The notes: a model not told the origin generated them from the sequence alone. A stretch of DNA of 64,000 nt from Escherichia coli (GCF_011881725.1 NZ_JAATUR010000017.1:21618-85617), one strand, 5' to 3'; shown: positions 50,235 to 61,937, numbered from the stretch's first letter. Made by a program: numbers and translations.

Positions 50235-50267
50235 AAAAAAACCGCCAGCGTCTCCGCTGGCGGTTTT
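50235..50267 (-). terminator. Terminator of ybfA
   Basis: ACCGCCAGCG-TCTC-CGCTGGCGGT is a perfect 10-bp stem with A6 on the left and TTTT on the right. It lies 22 bp after the ybfA stop on the minus strand. K-12 carries the rhsC block at this place; here the gap is only about 100 bp. Confidence 0.9.
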
Positions 50268-50289
50268 CAATGTATTCAGAACTTAGCAA

Positions 50290-50496
50290 TCAGTAAAAAT
50301 CACCCGTTGCCTTCTCGGCCTGATCCATCCACACCGGCTTCTCGCTGGTTTTCGACCAGACGCGGTGCAGGTAGCTGTAAAAGCGGGCGCGGTCTTTCCA
50401 GAAAAGCATGAAAGGCAGCGCCAGAACGCCCGCGGCAACTGCACAAGTACGGCGTAAAAAGATAAGCCATGCAGGATATTCTCTGTAGAGTTCCAT
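50290..50496 (-). CDS. ybfA: YbfA, small membrane protein of unknown function
   Basis: The 68-residue protein has one hydrophobic segment (about 13-32, [20 protein letters not shown]) and a charged C-terminus ([19 protein letters not shown]). It matches E. coli YbfA. It diverges from kdpF across the kdp control region; no function is known to me. Confidence 0.93.
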   Translation of the reverse strand: MELYREYPAWLIFLRRTCAVAAGVLALPFMLFWKDRARFYSYLHRVWSKTSEKPVWMDQAEKATGDFY

Positions 50497-50808
50497 ACTT
50501 TTCTCCCCCTTTTGTATCTACCCGGTGAATGGCACCGGCAAAATGAATATGTTTATCTGATGAAAATAGTACCGCCTTTTGTGTAATTTTACTACTCGTC
50601 CGACCACTTATTTTTGCTTATTGATGGTTTATTTACATTCATCGTGTAATTAAGTTACACAGAAGTTAAATTAATACTAACCATTAGTTAAGGCGTGGCT
50701 TTTGCCATTTTTATACTTTTTTTACACCCCGCCCGCAGATTTTTGCGAAATCTTTGCAGCCAGAATTCTACCCTTCCGGTATCACTTTTAGGCCACTGGA
50801 GGTGCACT
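50497..50808. other. ybfA-kdpF divergent control region
   Basis: The 312-bp gap holds the ybfA promoter on one side and, on the other, the KdpE-binding site (50710-50726) and the kdp promoter. The centre is AT-rich. I see no ORF. Confidence 0.75.
50710..50726 (+). promoter_or_regulatory. KdpE-binding site
   Basis: TTTATACTTTTTTTACA is the 17-bp T-rich direct-repeat site described for KdpE. It lies 83 bp upstream of the kdpF GTG start, just before the GC-rich CCCCGCCCG stretch and the promoter. Confidence 0.85.
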
Positions 50809-50898
50809 GTGAGTGCAGGCGTGATAGCCGGCGTGTTGCTGGTGTTTTTATTACTGGGTTATCTGATTTATGCCCTGATCAATGCGGAGGCGTTCTAA
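50809..50898 (+). CDS. kdpF: KdpF, small lipid-like subunit of the Kdp potassium pump
   Basis: This 29-residue hydrophobic peptide ([20 protein letters not shown] and AL-INAEAF) starts at GTG 50809 after GGAGG. It is one membrane helix that stabilises KdpABC. It overlaps kdpA by one base. Confidence 0.95.
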   Translation: MSAGVIAGVLLVFLLLGYLIYALINAEAF

Positions 50899-52571
50899 TG
50901 GCTGCGCAAGGGTTCTTACTGATCGCCACGTTTTTACTGGTACTGATGGTGCTGGCGCGCCCTTTAGGCAGCGGGCTGGCGCGGCAGATTAATGACATCC
51001 CTCTTCCCGGTACAGCGGGCGTTGAGCGTGTACTCTTTTGCGCACTTGGCGTCTCTGACCGTGAGATGAACTGGAAGCAGTATCTCTGTGCCATTTTCTG
51101 CCTGAACATGCTGGGACTGGTGGTGCTGTTTTTTATGTTGCTGGGCCAGCACTATCTGCCACTTAATCCACAGCAGTTGCCGGGGCTGTCGTGGGATCTG
51201 GCGCTGAATACCGCCGTCAGCTTTGTCACCAATACCAACTGGCAATCTTATAGCGGTGAAACCACGTTGAGCTATTTCAGCCAGATGGCAGGCTTAACGG
51301 TGCAAAACTTTCTTTCTGCCGCCAGCGGGATTGCGGTGATTTTTGCCCTCATCCGTGCGTTTACCCGCCAGAGCATGAGCACACTCGGGAATGCCTGGGT
51401 CGATCTGCTACGCATCACGTTGTGGGTATTAGTCCCTGTGGCGTTGCTGATTGCGCTGTTTTTTATTCAACAAGGTGCACTGCAAAACTTTCTACCCTAT
51501 CAGGCGGTGACGACCGTTGAAGGAGCGCAACAGCTGTTACCAATGGGTCCGGTGGCTTCTCAGGAAGCGATCAAGATGCTCGGCACTAATGGCGGTGGCT
51601 TCTTTAATGCCAACTCGTCGCATCCGTTTGAAAACCCAACCGCACTGACCAACTTCGTGCAAATGCTGGCGATTTTCTTGATCCCAACAGCGCTGTGCTT
51701 TGCCTTTGGCGAAGTGGCGGGCGATCGCCGCCAGGGGCGCATGTTACTGTGGGCGATGTCGGTGATCTTTGTCATCTGCGTAGGCATGGTGATGTGGGCA
51801 GAAGTTCAGGGTAATCCGCATCTGCTGGCGCTCGGCGCGGACAGCAGCATCAATATGGAAGGTAAAGAGAGCCGTTTTGGCGTGCTGGTCAGTAGCTTGT
51901 TTGCGGTCGTGACCACAGCGGCTTCCTGTGGCGCGGTGATTGCGATGCATGATTCGTTTACCGCGCTCGGCGGCATGGTACCGATGTGGTTGATGCAAAT
52001 TGGTGAAGTGGTATTCGGCGGCGTCGGTTCCGGTCTTTACGGCATGATGTTGTTCGTCCTGCTGGCGGTGTTTATTGCCGGACTGATGATTGGTCGTACG
52101 CCGGAATATCTGGGTAAAAAAATCGACGTACGCGAGATGAAACTGACTGCACTGGCAATTCTGGTCACCCCGGCACTGGTGCTGATGGGCGCGGCGCTGG
52201 CGATGATGACCGATGCCGGACGTAACGCCATGCTCAACCCTGGCCCACACGGTTTTAGCGAAGTGCTGTACGCCGTGTCGTCCGCCGCTAACAACAACGG
52301 TAGCGCCTTTGCCGGATTAAGCGCCAACTCTCCGTTCTGGAACTGTTTACTGGCATTTTGCATGTTTGTCGGTCGCTTCGGAGTGATTATTCCGGTAATG
52401 GCGATTGCTGGTTCACTGGTGAGTAAAAAGAGCCAACCCGCCAGCTCCGGCACACTGCCAACGCACGGCCCGCTATTTATTGGCCTGTTAATCGGCACCG
52501 TGTTGCTGGTTGGCGCACTGACCTTTATCCCTGCCCTGGCGCTTGGTCCGGTGGCGGAATATCTCTCCTGA
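50898..52571 (+). CDS. kdpA: Potassium-transporting ATPase subunit A
   Basis: KdpA is the K+-selective channel subunit, related to KtrB/TrkH, with four pore-loop repeats. The 557-residue frame from ATG 50898 is standard. Selectivity-filter segments are visible in [49 protein letters not shown] and [15 protein letters not shown] longer frame to 50754 exists but runs through kdpF and is rejected. Confidence 0.97.
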   Translation: MAAQGFLLIATFLLVLMVLARPLGSGLARQINDIPLPGTAGVERVLFCALGVSDREMNWKQYLCAIFCLNMLGLVVLFFMLLGQHYLPLNPQQLPGLSWDLALNTAVSFVTNTNWQSYSGETTLSYFSQMAGLTVQNFLSAASGIAVIFALIRAFTRQSMSTLGNAWVDLLRITLWVLVPVALLIALFFIQQGALQNFLPYQAVTTVEGAQQLLPMGPVASQEAIKMLGTNGGGFFNANSSHPFENPTALTNFVQMLAIFLIPTALCFAFGEVAGDRRQGRMLLWAMSVIFVICVGMVMWAEVQGNPHLLALGADSSINMEGKESRFGVLVSSLFAVVTTAASCGAVIAMHDSFTALGGMVPMWLMQIGEVVFGGVGSGLYGMMLFVLLAVFIAGLMIGRTPEYLGKKIDVREMKLTALAILVTPALVLMGAALAMMTDAGRNAMLNPGPHGFSEVLYAVSSAANNNGSAFAGLSANSPFWNCLLAFCMFVGRFGVIIPVMAIAGSLVSKKSQPASSGTLPTHGPLFIGLLIGTVLLVGALTFIPALALGPVAEYLS

Positions 52572-52593
52572 TGATATTGAGTGAGCACTGAAT

Positions 52594-54642
52594 ATGAGTC
52601 GTAAACAACTGGCGCTATTCGAACCAACACTTGTCGTTCAGGCGCTGAACGAAGCGGTGAAAAAATTAAACCCGCAGGCGCAATGGCGCAATCCGGTGAT
52701 GTTTATCGTCTGGATCGGCAGTCTGCTGACCACATGTCTTAGCATCACGATGGCAAGCGGCACGATGCCCGGCAATGCGCTATTTAGCGCGGCAATTAGC
52801 GGCTGGCTGTGGGTCACGGTGCTGTTTGCTAATTTCGCCGAGGCGCTGGCGGAAGGCCGCAGTAAAGCGCAGGCCAACAGTCTGAAAGGTGTGAAAAAAA
52901 CCGCCCTTGCCCGCAAGCTGCGCGAACCGAAATATGGCGCTGCGGCAGACAACGTTCCTGCCGATCAACTGCGTAAAGGTGACATCGTGCTGGTCGAAGC
53001 AGGCGACATAATCCCCTGCGATGGTGAAGTTATTGAAGGTGGCGCATCGGTCGATGAGAGCGCCATCACCGGGGAATCGGCACCGGTGATCCGTGAATCT
53101 GGCGGCGATTTTGCCTCCGTTACTGGCGGCACGCGTATTCTTTCTGACTGGCTGGTGATTGAGTGTAGCGTTAACCCCGGCGAGACATTTCTGGATCGGA
53201 TGATCGCGATGGTGGAAGGCGCACAGCGACGCAAAACGCCGAACGAGATTGCCCTGACCATTCTCCTGATTGCCCTGACCATCGTATTTTTACTGGCAAC
53301 CGCCACGCTGTGGCCGTTTTCCGCCTGGGGCGGTAACGCGGTCAGCGTAACAGTACTGGTGGCGCTGTTGGTCTGTCTGATCCCCACCACCATCGGTGGC
53401 CTGCTGTCGGCGATCGGCGTCGCCGGGATGAGCCGGATGCTTGGCGCGAATGTGATTGCCACCAGCGGACGGGCGGTTGAAGCGGCGGGTGACGTTGACG
53501 TTCTGCTGCTGGATAAAACCGGCACCATCACCCTCGGTAACCGTCAGGCATCGGAGTTTATCCCCGCGCAGGGCGTAGAGGAAAAAACGCTGGCCGACGC
53601 CGCACAACTCGCTTCGCTGGCCGATGAAACGCCGGAAGGCCGCAGTATTGTGATCCTCGCCAAGCAACGTTTTAACCTGCGCGAACGCGATGTGCAGTCG
53701 CTACACGCCACCTTTGTACCGTTTACTGCGCAAAGCCGGATGAGCGGGATCAACATAGACAACCGTATGATCCGTAAAGGTTCTGTTGATGCTATTCGCC
53801 GCCATGTTGAGGCTAACGGTGGTCACTTCCCTGCCGATGTGGATCAAAAAGTCGACCAGGTTGCGCGTCAGGGGGCTACGCCGCTGGTGGTGGTGGAAGG
53901 CTCCCGTGTGCTGGGCGTAATTGCACTGAAAGATATCGTTAAAGGCGGCATTAAAGAGCGTTTCGCGCAGCTGCGCAAAATGGGCATTAAAACAGTGATG
54001 ATCACTGGCGATAACCGTCTGACTGCCGCCGCCATTGCCGCGGAAGCGGGCGTCGATGATTTCCTCGCCGAAGCGACACCGGAAGCCAAGCTGGCGTTGA
54101 TTCGTCAGTATCAGGCGGAAGGCCGTTTAGTGGCGATGACCGGCGATGGCACCAACGATGCTCCGGCGCTGGCGCAGGCAGATGTTGCGGTAGCGATGAA
54201 CTCCGGTACTCAGGCGGCGAAAGAAGCAGGCAATATGGTGGATCTCGACTCTAACCCGACCAAGTTGATCGAGGTGGTACACATAGGTAAACAGATGCTG
54301 ATGACCCGTGGCTCGCTTACCACCTTCAGCATCGCCAATGATGTGGCGAAATACTTTGCCATTATTCCGGCGGCGTTCGCGGCAACCTATCCGCAGCTAA
54401 ATGCGCTGAACATTATGCGCCTGCACTCGCCCGACTCCGCCATTCTCAGTGCGGTCATTTTCAACGCCTTGATTATCGTCTTTTTAATTCCCCTGGCGTT
54501 AAAAGGCGTGAGCTATAAACCGCTAACGGCTTCTGCCATGTTGCGCCGTAACTTATGGATTTACGGTCTGGGTGGACTACTGGTGCCGTTTATCGGTATC
54601 AAAGTCATTGATTTATTGCTGACCGTTTGCGGTCTGGTGTGA
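52594..54642 (+). CDS. kdpB: Potassium-transporting ATPase subunit B
   Basis: KdpB is the P-type ATPase catalytic subunit. The 682-residue protein has the actuator motif TGES ([10 protein letters not shown]), the phosphorylation motif DKTGT ([12 protein letters not shown], Asp307), the nucleotide-binding domain (about 315-450) and the hinge [16 protein letters not shown]. Ser162 in TGES is the inhibitory phosphorylation site known at high K+. It follows kdpA by 22 bp. Confidence 0.98.
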   Translation: MSRKQLALFEPTLVVQALNEAVKKLNPQAQWRNPVMFIVWIGSLLTTCLSITMASGTMPGNALFSAAISGWLWVTVLFANFAEALAEGRSKAQANSLKGVKKTALARKLREPKYGAAADNVPADQLRKGDIVLVEAGDIIPCDGEVIEGGASVDESAITGESAPVIRESGGDFASVTGGTRILSDWLVIECSVNPGETFLDRMIAMVEGAQRRKTPNEIALTILLIALTIVFLLATATLWPFSAWGGNAVSVTVLVALLVCLIPTTIGGLLSAIGVAGMSRMLGANVIATSGRAVEAAGDVDVLLLDKTGTITLGNRQASEFIPAQGVEEKTLADAAQLASLADETPEGRSIVILAKQRFNLRERDVQSLHATFVPFTAQSRMSGINIDNRMIRKGSVDAIRRHVEANGGHFPADVDQKVDQVARQGATPLVVVEGSRVLGVIALKDIVKGGIKERFAQLRKMGIKTVMITGDNRLTAAAIAAEAGVDDFLAEATPEAKLALIRQYQAEGRLVAMTGDGTNDAPALAQADVAVAMNSGTQAAKEAGNMVDLDSNPTKLIEVVHIGKQMLMTRGSLTTFSIANDVAKYFAIIPAAFAATYPQLNALNIMRLHSPDSAILSAVIFNALIIVFLIPLALKGVSYKPLTASAMLRRNLWIYGLGGLLVPFIGIKVIDLLLTVCGLV

Positions 54643-54650
54643 GGTTTACC

Positions 54651-55223
54651 ATGCGTGGATTACGTCCGGCATTATCGACATTTCTCTTTCTGTTATTGAT
54701 TACCGGCGGTGTTTACCCGCTGCTGACCACCGCACTGGGGCAATGGTGGTTTCCCTGGCAGGCCAACGGTTCGTTGATTCGTGAAGGTGATACGGTGCGC
54801 GGCTCGGCATTAATCGGGCAGAGTTTTACCGGCAACGGCTATTTTCATGGTCGCCCGTCGGCAACGGCTGAAATGCCCTATAATCCTCAGGCTTCTGGCG
54901 GGAGCAATCTGGCAGTCAGTAACCCGGCGCTGGATAAACAGATAGCCGCACGCGTTGCCGCATTGCGGGCCGCTAACCCGGATGCCAGCACGAGCGTTCC
55001 GGTTGAACTGGTGACGGCGTCGGCAAGCGGGCTGGACAATAATATCACCCCGCAAGCGGCGGCATGGCAGATCCCACGCGTGGCGAAAGCGCGTAATCTC
55101 AGCGTTGAACAGCTCACGCAGCTGATCGCAAAATACAGCCAACAACCGCTGGTGAAATATATCGGCCAGCCGGTCGTCAACATTGTTGAACTCAATCTGG
55201 CGCTGGATAAACTTGATGAATAA
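54651..55223 (+). CDS. kdpC: Potassium-transporting ATPase subunit C
   Basis: KdpC is a single-span protein with a periplasmic domain, thought to help K+ delivery. ATG 54651 ([13 protein letters not shown]) gives 190 residues, as in E. coli; the membrane helix is about 10-30. The last eight bases overlap the kdpD start (ATGAATAA). Confidence 0.97.
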   Translation: MRGLRPALSTFLFLLLITGGVYPLLTTALGQWWFPWQANGSLIREGDTVRGSALIGQSFTGNGYFHGRPSATAEMPYNPQASGGSNLAVSNPALDKQIAARVAALRAANPDASTSVPVELVTASASGLDNNITPQAAAWQIPRVAKARNLSVEQLTQLIAKYSQQPLVKYIGQPVVNIVELNLALDKLDE

Positions 55224-57900
55224 CGAACCCTTACGTCCCGACCCTGACCGTCTGCTGGAACAAACTGCCGCACCGCATCGGGGGAAGCTCAAAGTTTTTT
55301 TTGGTGCCTGCGCGGGCGTCGGGAAAACCTGGGCGATGCTGGCAGAAGCCCAGCGACTGCGGGCGCAAGGGCTGGATATTGTGGTTGGCGTGGTAGAAAC
55401 CCACGGGCGGAAAGATACCGCAGCAATGCTGGAAGGGCTGGCTGTTCTGCCGCTAAAACGCCAGGCATACCGTGGGCGGCATATCAGCGAGTTTGATCTC
55501 GATGCCGCCCTCGCCCGCCGTCCGGCGCTGATCTTAATGGACGAACTGGCGCACAGCAATGCGCCAGGTTCCCGTCATCCCAAACGCTGGCAGGACATTG
55601 AAGAGCTGCTGGAAGCAGGCATTGATGTTTTCACTACCGTCAACGTTCAGCATCTCGAAAGCCTGAACGATGTGGTCAGTGGCGTGACCGGAATTCAGGT
55701 GCGGGAAACCGTGCCCGATCCTTTTTTCGATGCCGCTGACGACGTAGTGCTGGTGGACTTGCCCCCGGACGATCTGCGCCAGCGGCTGAAAGAAGGCAAA
55801 GTCTACATTGCCGGGCAGGCGGAACGCGCCATTGAACATTTTTTCCGCAAAGGCAATCTGATCGCCCTGCGCGAACTGGCGCTGCGCCGCACTGCCGATC
55901 GCGTAGATGAACAAATGCGCGCCTGGCGGGGGCGTCCTGGCGAAGAGAAAGTCTGGCACACGCGCGACGCGATCCTTTTATGCATCGGGCATAACACTGG
56001 CAGCGAAAAACTGGTCCGTGCGGCGGCGCGGCTGGCCTCACGGCTGGGGAGTGTCTGGCACGCGGTGTATGTTGAAACCCCTGCCCTGCACCGCTTACCG
56101 GAGAAAAAACGCCGGGCAATTCTCAGTGCCTTACGTCTGGCGCAGGAGTTAGGCGCAGAGACAGCAACGCTTTCTGATCCAGCAGAAGAGAAAGCGGTTG
56201 TGCGTTATGCCCGTGAACATAATCTCGGCAAAATTATTCTCGGTCGCCCCGCCTCTCGCCGCTGGTGGCGTCGGGATACTTTTGCTGACCGACTGGCGCG
56301 CATCGCCCCCGATCTCGATCAGGTGCTGGTTGCGCTTGATGATCCACCCGCCCGCACTGTTAATAACGCACCGGATAGCCGCTCTTTTAAAGACAAGTGG
56401 CGGGTACAGATTCAGGGATGCGTGGTTGCCGCCGCGCTATGCGCCGTTATCACCTTAATTGCCATGCAGTGGTTGATGGCGTTTGATGCCGCCAACCTGG
56501 TGATGCTGTATTTGTTGGGCGTGGTGGTGGTCGCGCTATTTTATGGACGCTGGCCTTCGGTGGTCGCTACCGTCATTAATGTAGTGAGTTTCGATCTCTT
56601 TTTTATTGCCCCACGCGGCACGCTCGCCGTCTCTGATGTGCAATATTTGCTGACCTTCGCGGTGATGTTAACCGTCGGACTGGTAATCGGGAACCTCACT
56701 GCTGGCGTGCGTTATCAGGCACGGGTAGCCCGTTACCGTGAGCAACGCACACGACACTTATATGAAATGTCAAAAGCTCTGGCAGTGGGCCGCAGCCCAC
56801 AGGATATCGCCGCCACCAGCGAACAATTTATTGCCTCCACGTTTCACGCCCGCAGTCAGGTATTGCTCCCTGATGACAATGGCAAATTGCAGCCGTTGAC
56901 GCATCCACAAGGAATGACGCCGTGGGACGATGCCATCGCGCAGTGGAGTTTTGATAAAGGCCTGCCTGCTGGCGCGGGCACCGATACTTTACCCGGCGTG
57001 CCGTACCAGATTTTGCCGTTAAAAAGCGGCGAGAAAACCTACGGACTGGTGGTGGTGGAACCGGGGAATCTGCGCCAGTTGATGATCCCGGAACAACAGC
57101 GCCTGCTGGAGACGTTTACGCTGTTAGTCGCCAATGCCCTTGAGCGGCTGACGCTGACGGCCAGCGAAGAGCAGGCGCGGATGGCAAGCGAACGTGAGCA
57201 GATCCGCAACGCCTTGCTGGCGGCGCTTTCGCATGATTTACGCACTCCGCTTACGGTGTTGTTTGGTCAGGCAGAAATCTTAACGCTCGATCTGGCGAGC
57301 GAGGGATCGCCTCACGCCCGCCAGGCCAGCGAGATCCGTCAGCATGTGCTGAACACTACCCGACTGGTGAATAATTTGCTCGATATGGCGCGAATTCAGT
57401 CCGGCGGCTTTAATTTGAAGAAAGAGTGGTTAACGCTGGAAGAAGTGGTCGGCAGCGCACTGCAAATGCTGGAACCCGGTTTATCGTCGCCCATCAACCT
57501 TTCTTTGCCAGAACCGCTGACCTTAATCCACGTTGACGGGCCACTGTTTGAACGGGTGCTGATTAATCTGTTGGAGAACGCGGTGAAATACGCGGGTGCG
57601 CAGGCCGAAATTGGTATCGATGCTCACGTTGAGGGCGATACGCTACTACTGGATGTCTGGGATAACGGCCCCGGTCTTCCGCAAGGCCAGGAGCAGACGA
57701 TTTTCGATAAGTTTGCTCGTGGGAATAAAGAGTCGGCAGTACCGGGCGTCGGGCTTGGGCTGGCAATTTGTCGGGCGATTGTGGATGTACACGGCGGCAC
57801 GATTACCGCATTCAACCGACCAGAAGGTGGCGCCTGTTTTCGTGTTACACTTCCCCAGCAAACTGCTCCTGAACTTGAAGAATTTCATGAGGATATGTGA
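55216..57900 (+). CDS. kdpD: Sensor histidine kinase KdpD
   Basis: KdpD senses low K+/salt stress and phosphorylates KdpE. The 894-residue protein has the N-terminal KdpD domain with a Walker A-like motif ([12 protein letters not shown]), a USP-like domain (about 250-370) that binds c-di-AMP in some species, four membrane helices (about 400-500), a GAF domain, and the kinase core with the phospho-His in [15 protein letters not shown] (His673 in E. coli numbering) and the ATP lid VWDNGPGL / [12 protein letters not shown]. It overlaps kdpC by eight bases and kdpE by four. Confidence 0.98.
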   Translation: MNNEPLRPDPDRLLEQTAAPHRGKLKVFFGACAGVGKTWAMLAEAQRLRAQGLDIVVGVVETHGRKDTAAMLEGLAVLPLKRQAYRGRHISEFDLDAALARRPALILMDELAHSNAPGSRHPKRWQDIEELLEAGIDVFTTVNVQHLESLNDVVSGVTGIQVRETVPDPFFDAADDVVLVDLPPDDLRQRLKEGKVYIAGQAERAIEHFFRKGNLIALRELALRRTADRVDEQMRAWRGRPGEEKVWHTRDAILLCIGHNTGSEKLVRAAARLASRLGSVWHAVYVETPALHRLPEKKRRAILSALRLAQELGAETATLSDPAEEKAVVRYAREHNLGKIILGRPASRRWWRRDTFADRLARIAPDLDQVLVALDDPPARTVNNAPDSRSFKDKWRVQIQGCVVAAALCAVITLIAMQWLMAFDAANLVMLYLLGVVVVALFYGRWPSVVATVINVVSFDLFFIAPRGTLAVSDVQYLLTFAVMLTVGLVIGNLTAGVRYQARVARYREQRTRHLYEMSKALAVGRSPQDIAATSEQFIASTFHARSQVLLPDDNGKLQPLTHPQGMTPWDDAIAQWSFDKGLPAGAGTDTLPGVPYQILPLKSGEKTYGLVVVEPGNLRQLMIPEQQRLLETFTLLVANALERLTLTASEEQARMASEREQIRNALLAALSHDLRTPLTVLFGQAEILTLDLASEGSPHARQASEIRQHVLNTTRLVNNLLDMARIQSGGFNLKKEWLTLEEVVGSALQMLEPGLSSPINLSLPEPLTLIHVDGPLFERVLINLLENAVKYAGAQAEIGIDAHVEGDTLLLDVWDNGPGLPQGQEQTIFDKFARGNKESAVPGVGLGLAICRAIVDVHGGTITAFNRPEGGACFRVTLPQQTAPELEEFHEDM

Positions 57901-58574
57901 CAAACGTTCTGATTGTTGAAGATGAACAAGCTATTCGTCGTTTTCTGCGTACGGCGCTGGAGGGCGACGGTATGCGCGTCTTTGAAGCCGAAACGCTGCA
58001 ACGAGGACTGCTGGAAGCGGCGACCCGTAAGCCAGATTTGATTATTCTCGATCTCGGCCTGCCCGATGGCGATGGGATTGAGTTTATCCGCGACCTGCGC
58101 CAGTGGAGCGCGGTGCCGGTGATTGTGCTTTCCGCACGTAGTGAAGAGAGCGACAAAATCGCCGCACTGGATGCCGGAGCTGATGATTATTTGAGTAAGC
58201 CGTTTGGCATAGGCGAATTGCAGGCCCGTTTGCGCGTCGCTTTACGCCGCCACTCTGCTACCACCGCGCCCGATCCGGTGGTTACGTTTTCCGATGTGAC
58301 CATTGATTTAGCCGCCCGGGTGATTCACCGGGGAGAGGAAGAGGTGCATCTCACGCCGATTGAGTTCCGCCTGCTGGCAGTGCTGCTGAATAACGCCGGA
58401 AAAGTGCTTACTCAGCGCCAGCTACTCAACCAGGTATGGGGACCAAACGCGGTCGAACACAGCCACTATTTGCGTATTTATATGGGGCATCTGCGACAAA
58501 AACTGGAACAAGACCCCGCCCGACCTCGCCATTTCATTACTGAAACTGGGGTTGGATATCGGTTTATGCTTTAG
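57897..58574 (+). CDS. kdpE: Response regulator KdpE
   Basis: The 225-residue OmpR-family regulator starts at GTG 57897 inside the kdpD stop region. It has a receiver domain (1-120) with phospho-acceptor Asp52 (IILDLGLPDG), conserved Thr/Ser (LSARSE) and Lys (YLSKPFG), and a C-terminal winged helix (about 130-225). It activates kdpFABC through the site at 50710-50726. Confidence 0.97.
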   Translation: MTNVLIVEDEQAIRRFLRTALEGDGMRVFEAETLQRGLLEAATRKPDLIILDLGLPDGDGIEFIRDLRQWSAVPVIVLSARSEESDKIAALDAGADDYLSKPFGIGELQARLRVALRRHSATTAPDPVVTFSDVTIDLAARVIHRGEEEVHLTPIEFRLLAVLLNNAGKVLTQRQLLNQVWGPNAVEHSHYLRIYMGHLRQKLEQDPARPRHFITETGVGYRFML

Positions 58575-58583
58575 GGGAATAAA

Positions 58584-58616
58584 TTGCCGGATGCGGTATG
58601 AATGCCTTATCTGGCC
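58584..58616. repeat. REP half-element after kdpE
   Basis: TTGCCGGATGCGGTATGAA continues to GCCTTATCTGGCC, a REP-type palindrome. It lies 10 bp after the kdpE stop. Confidence 0.8.
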
Positions 58617-58653
58617 GACAAAATCGCGCAAATTCAGTATATTGCACCATCCT

Positions 58654-58685
58654 CGTAGGCCTGATAAGCGTAGCGCATCAGGCAA
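58654..58685. repeat. REP half-element between kdpE and pgm
   Basis: CGTAGGCCTGATAAGCG continues to GCGCATCAGGCAA. With the preceding REP it brackets a 37-bp stretch; K-12 has speF, potE and the ybfGHP genes at this place. Confidence 0.8.
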
Positions 58686-58704
58686 TTCTGTGTTTGCCAT
58701 AAGT

Positions 58705-58733
58705 AAAAAAGGGCGATCTTCCGACCGCCCTTC
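58705..58733 (-). terminator. Terminator of seqA-pgm
   Basis: GGGCG/CGCCC with a 10-base loop is flanked by A6 on the left, which gives a U-run for leftward transcripts. It lies 18 bp after the pgm stop. It can also stop kdp read-through. Confidence 0.85.
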
Positions 58734-58750
58734 TTTCTTACTTTATGCGA

Positions 58751-60391
58751 TTACGCGTTTTTCAGAACTTCGCTAACAATCTCAACCGCTTCTTTCTCGA
58801 TCTGCTTGCGGTGTTCTTCACCAAGGAAGCTTTCACAGTAGATCTTATATGCGTCTTCCGTGCCTGACGGACGGGCGGCGAACCAGCCGTTGTCAGTCAT
58901 CACTTTCAGACCGCCAATAGAAGCACCGTTGCCCGGTGCAGCAGTCAGGCGCGCGGTAATCGGGTCGCCTGCCAGGGTGCTGGCGCTCACCATTTCTGGA
59001 GACAGCTTAGACAATGCCGCTTTTTGTGCGGAAGTCGCGGCTGCCTGCAAACGGTTGTAGCTCGGCGCACCAAAGCGTTTTGCCAGTTCGTTGTAGTGTT
59101 CCTGCGGGTTCTTACCGGTAACAGCAGTGATTTCCGCCGCCAGCAGACACATAATGATGCCGTCTTTATCGGTGGACCACGGCGTGCCGTCGAAACGCAG
59201 GAAGGAAGCCCCGGCGCTCTCTTCGCCGCCAAAGCCGAAACTGCCGTCGAACAGACCATCAACAAACCATTTGAAACCTACCGGGACTTCTACCAGCTTA
59301 CGGCCCAAATCGTTGACCACACGGTCGATCATCGCAGATGAAACCAGCGTTTTACCGACAGCAACATCTTTGCCCCACTGCGGACGATGCTGGAACAGGT
59401 AGTTGATTGCCACCGCCAGGTAGTGGTTCGGATTCATCAAACCTGCCGGAGTGACGATACCGTGACGGTCATAATCCGGGTCGTTAGCAAACGCCAGATC
59501 GAACTTATCACGCAGCGCCAGCAGGCCCGCCATCGCACACTCGGAGGAGCAGTCCATACGGATCGCGCCGTCTTTATCGAGGTGCATAAAGCGGAAGGTT
59601 TGATCGACCTGATCGTTAACAATGGTCAGGTTGAGGTTGTAATACTCGCCAATACGCTTCCAGTATTCGATACCGGAACCGCCCAGCGGATCGACACCCA
59701 GCTTCAGGCCCGCTTTCTGAATCGCCGCCATATCGACGATATCGGCCAGACCTTCCACAAACGGCTGCACCAGATCCTGCTCTTTCACATGACCGGATGC
59801 CATCGCTTCGTCGAGGGAGATACGCTTCACGCCTTTCAGGCCATCGGCCATCAGTGCGTTGGCGCGATCTTCCACCACTTTGGTGACGTTAGTATCAGCC
59901 GGGCCACCATTTGGCGGATTGTATTTGATACCACCATCTTCCGGCGGGTTATGGGACGGTGTAATCACGATACCATCTGCCAACGGGCCACCTTTTTTAT
60001 TGTGAACCAGAATGGCATTGGAAACGGCAGGCGTCGGAGTGAAACCATTGTTTTCCTGCACAATAACGTCTACACCGTTCGCCGCCAGCACTTCCAGTAC
60101 GGAAATGAATGCAGGTTCGGACAGGGCATGGGTATCTTTACCCACATAGCAAGGGCCAGTGATGCCGTTTTTCGCACGTTCTTCAGCAATTGCCTGAGCG
60201 ATCGCCAGAATGTGCGGCTCGTTAAAGCTGTGGCGCGCTGCACTGCCACGGTGACCGGAAGTACCGAATTTCACCGCGTGCTCCGCATTCCCTGCTTCTG
60301 GTTTCAGTACATAATATTGCGCCGTCAGTTGGGCGACGTTAATCAAATCACTCTGTTGTGCAGGTTGGCCTGCACGATTGTGGATTGCCAT
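58751..60391 (-). CDS. pgm: Phosphoglucomutase
   Basis: Pgm interconverts glucose 1-phosphate and glucose 6-phosphate, feeding UDP-glucose, trehalose and LPS synthesis. The 546-residue enzyme (start 60391, [13 protein letters not shown]) has the phosphoserine loop TPSHNPP with Ser146, the metal-binding loop NDPDYDRHG, the sugar loop GEESAGASF and the phosphate-binding loop [10 protein letters not shown]. It follows seqA by 28 bp and is co-transcribed with it. Confidence 0.97.
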   Translation of the reverse strand: MAIHNRAGQPAQQSDLINVAQLTAQYYVLKPEAGNAEHAVKFGTSGHRGSAARHSFNEPHILAIAQAIAEERAKNGITGPCYVGKDTHALSEPAFISVLEVLAANGVDVIVQENNGFTPTPAVSNAILVHNKKGGPLADGIVITPSHNPPEDGGIKYNPPNGGPADTNVTKVVEDRANALMADGLKGVKRISLDEAMASGHVKEQDLVQPFVEGLADIVDMAAIQKAGLKLGVDPLGGSGIEYWKRIGEYYNLNLTIVNDQVDQTFRFMHLDKDGAIRMDCSSECAMAGLLALRDKFDLAFANDPDYDRHGIVTPAGLMNPNHYLAVAINYLFQHRPQWGKDVAVGKTLVSSAMIDRVVNDLGRKLVEVPVGFKWFVDGLFDGSFGFGGEESAGASFLRFDGTPWSTDKDGIIMCLLAAEITAVTGKNPQEHYNELAKRFGAPSYNRLQAAATSAQKAALSKLSPEMVSASTLAGDPITARLTAAPGNGASIGGLKVMTDNGWFAARPSGTEDAYKIYCESFLGEEHRKQIEKEAVEIVSEVLKNA

Positions 60392-60419
60392 TGCTTTGTC
60401 CTTTATCTGCAACGTTGCT

Positions 60420-60965
60420 TTAAATTGTCCCGCAAACCTTTTCAATCAATTCCGCCGGGAATTGCATTGACTGCATGATGTGTTCAATCATGCTGCATTT
60501 ACGGCCAGTGTTAGTGTTGGTGATCACCCAATACGGCGTGCCTGGCACATGCTTCGGCTTGGTCTGATTCCCATTTTTCAACAGTGTTTGTTCATCTGCT
60601 GCAAAGTAAACGCGCGTGCGACCGTGCAACGATTCCGTTGCTTCGGCAAACGCCTGGGCGTCAAGAGAATATAGTGTAGACAACAGCAGCATAAAGCGAT
60701 TGACCGCTCGCTTTTGCTCTGCGTATTCGTCTGAAAGCAGAAGTTCACGCATTGCGCGAACCTTGTCTTTAATCGTTTTGACCGGCTTCGCTTCGACGAT
60801 AGCAGGTGACGCAACGCGAACCTCTTTCGTCACCGGAGCAGCAGGCTGTGATGCGGCGGAAAATTTCAACATACGCCGTAAAATGTCGGATGCACTCTCG
60901 CCGATATGCTTAGTGTGGCTGGCAATATAGCTGTAGAGTTCATCATCAACTTCAATCGTTTTCAT
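60420..60965 (-). CDS. seqA: Replication initiation regulator SeqA
   Basis: SeqA binds hemimethylated GATC clusters, sequesters oriC and organises new DNA behind forks. The 181-residue protein (start 60965, [15 protein letters not shown]) has an N-terminal oligomerisation domain (1-35), a linker, and the C-terminal DNA-binding domain (about 65-181) with [24 protein letters not shown] longer in-frame start lacks a ribosome binding site. It diverges from ybfF. Confidence 0.97.
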
Positions 60966-61149
60966 CTTAATCCAGTGCGGTGTCTTAGCTGAATACAAGT
61001 CGCCAGGAGTATATGAATAAATCCCGGCAGCGGATAGCGTCAAGCCTGGCTTGCAGAAAAACTCGGATTAAACCTTATTTGTTGCAGCCCTGTGGCACAA
61101 TGGTCAACATAATACCCTAACCCAACTACACGAAAAAAAGAACTTTGCC

Positions 61150-61914
61150 ATGAAATTGAATATCCGCGCGCAATCTGCACAAAACCAGCATAATAATTAT
61201 CCCATTGTCCTCGTCCACGGTCTGTTTGGTAGCCTTGACAACCTCGGCGTGCTGGCTCGCGATCTGGTAAACGATCACCATATCATCCAGGTTGATATGC
61301 GTAACCACGGACTTTCGCCACGCGATCCACACATGAATTACCCGGCGATGGCCCAGGATCTTGTTGATACCCTGGATGCGCAGCATATTGATAAAGCGAT
61401 ATTTATCGGACACTCAATGGGCGGTAAAGCGGTAATGGCGCTCACCGCGCTGGCTCCCGATCGTATCGATAAACTGGTAGCGATCGATATCGCGCCGGTC
61501 GACTATCACGTACGCCGCCACGATGAAATTTTCGCGGCCATCAACGCAGTCAGTGAATCTGACGCTCAAACACGCCAGCAAGCAGCGACAATAATGCGCC
61601 AGCATCTTAATGAAGAAGGGGTGATTCAGTTTCTACTGAAATCTTTTGTTGACGGGGAGTGGCGCTTTAACGTGCCAGTATTATGGGATCAGTATCCACA
61701 TATTGTTGGCTGGGAGAAAATTCCGGCATGGAACCACCCTGCGCTGTTTATTCCTGGCGGCAATTCCCCGTATGTTACTGAACAGTATCGTGATGATTTG
61801 CTCGCGCAATTCCCACAAGCTCGGGCGCATGTGATTGCAGGCGCGGGACATTGGGTACACGCAGAAAAACCGGATGCTGTGCTGCGGGCTATCCGTCGCT
61901 ATCTTAATGATTAA
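61150..61914 (+). CDS. ybfF: Esterase YbfF (alpha/beta hydrolase)
   Basis: The 254-residue hydrolase has the nucleophile elbow GHSMGG (Ser89), an oxyanion region LVHGLFGS, and the catalytic His234 (GAGHWVHAEKP). E. coli YbfF cleaves short-chain acyl esters, including acyl-CoA-type substrates in vitro; its cellular role is unclear. It diverges from seqA across 184 bp. Confidence 0.95.
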   Translation: MKLNIRAQSAQNQHNNYPIVLVHGLFGSLDNLGVLARDLVNDHHIIQVDMRNHGLSPRDPHMNYPAMAQDLVDTLDAQHIDKAIFIGHSMGGKAVMALTALAPDRIDKLVAIDIAPVDYHVRRHDEIFAAINAVSESDAQTRQQAATIMRQHLNEEGVIQFLLKSFVDGEWRFNVPVLWDQYPHIVGWEKIPAWNHPALFIPGGNSPYVTEQYRDDLLAQFPQARAHVIAGAGHWVHAEKPDAVLRAIRRYLND

Positions 61915-61917
61915 CCC

Positions 61918-61937
61918 AACTGATTAAAAACCCAGCG
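61918..61937 (+). promoter_or_regulatory. LexA box of ybfE
   Basis: AACTGATTAAAAACCCAGCG has the CTG-N10-CAG core of the SOS box and lies just after the ybfF stop, upstream of ybfE. It agrees with the LexA site I remember for ybfE in K-12. Confidence 0.75.

Noticed and set aside
59387..60478. A 363-codon frame antisense to pgm
   Set aside because: It is fully within pgm on the opposite strand with no start signals.
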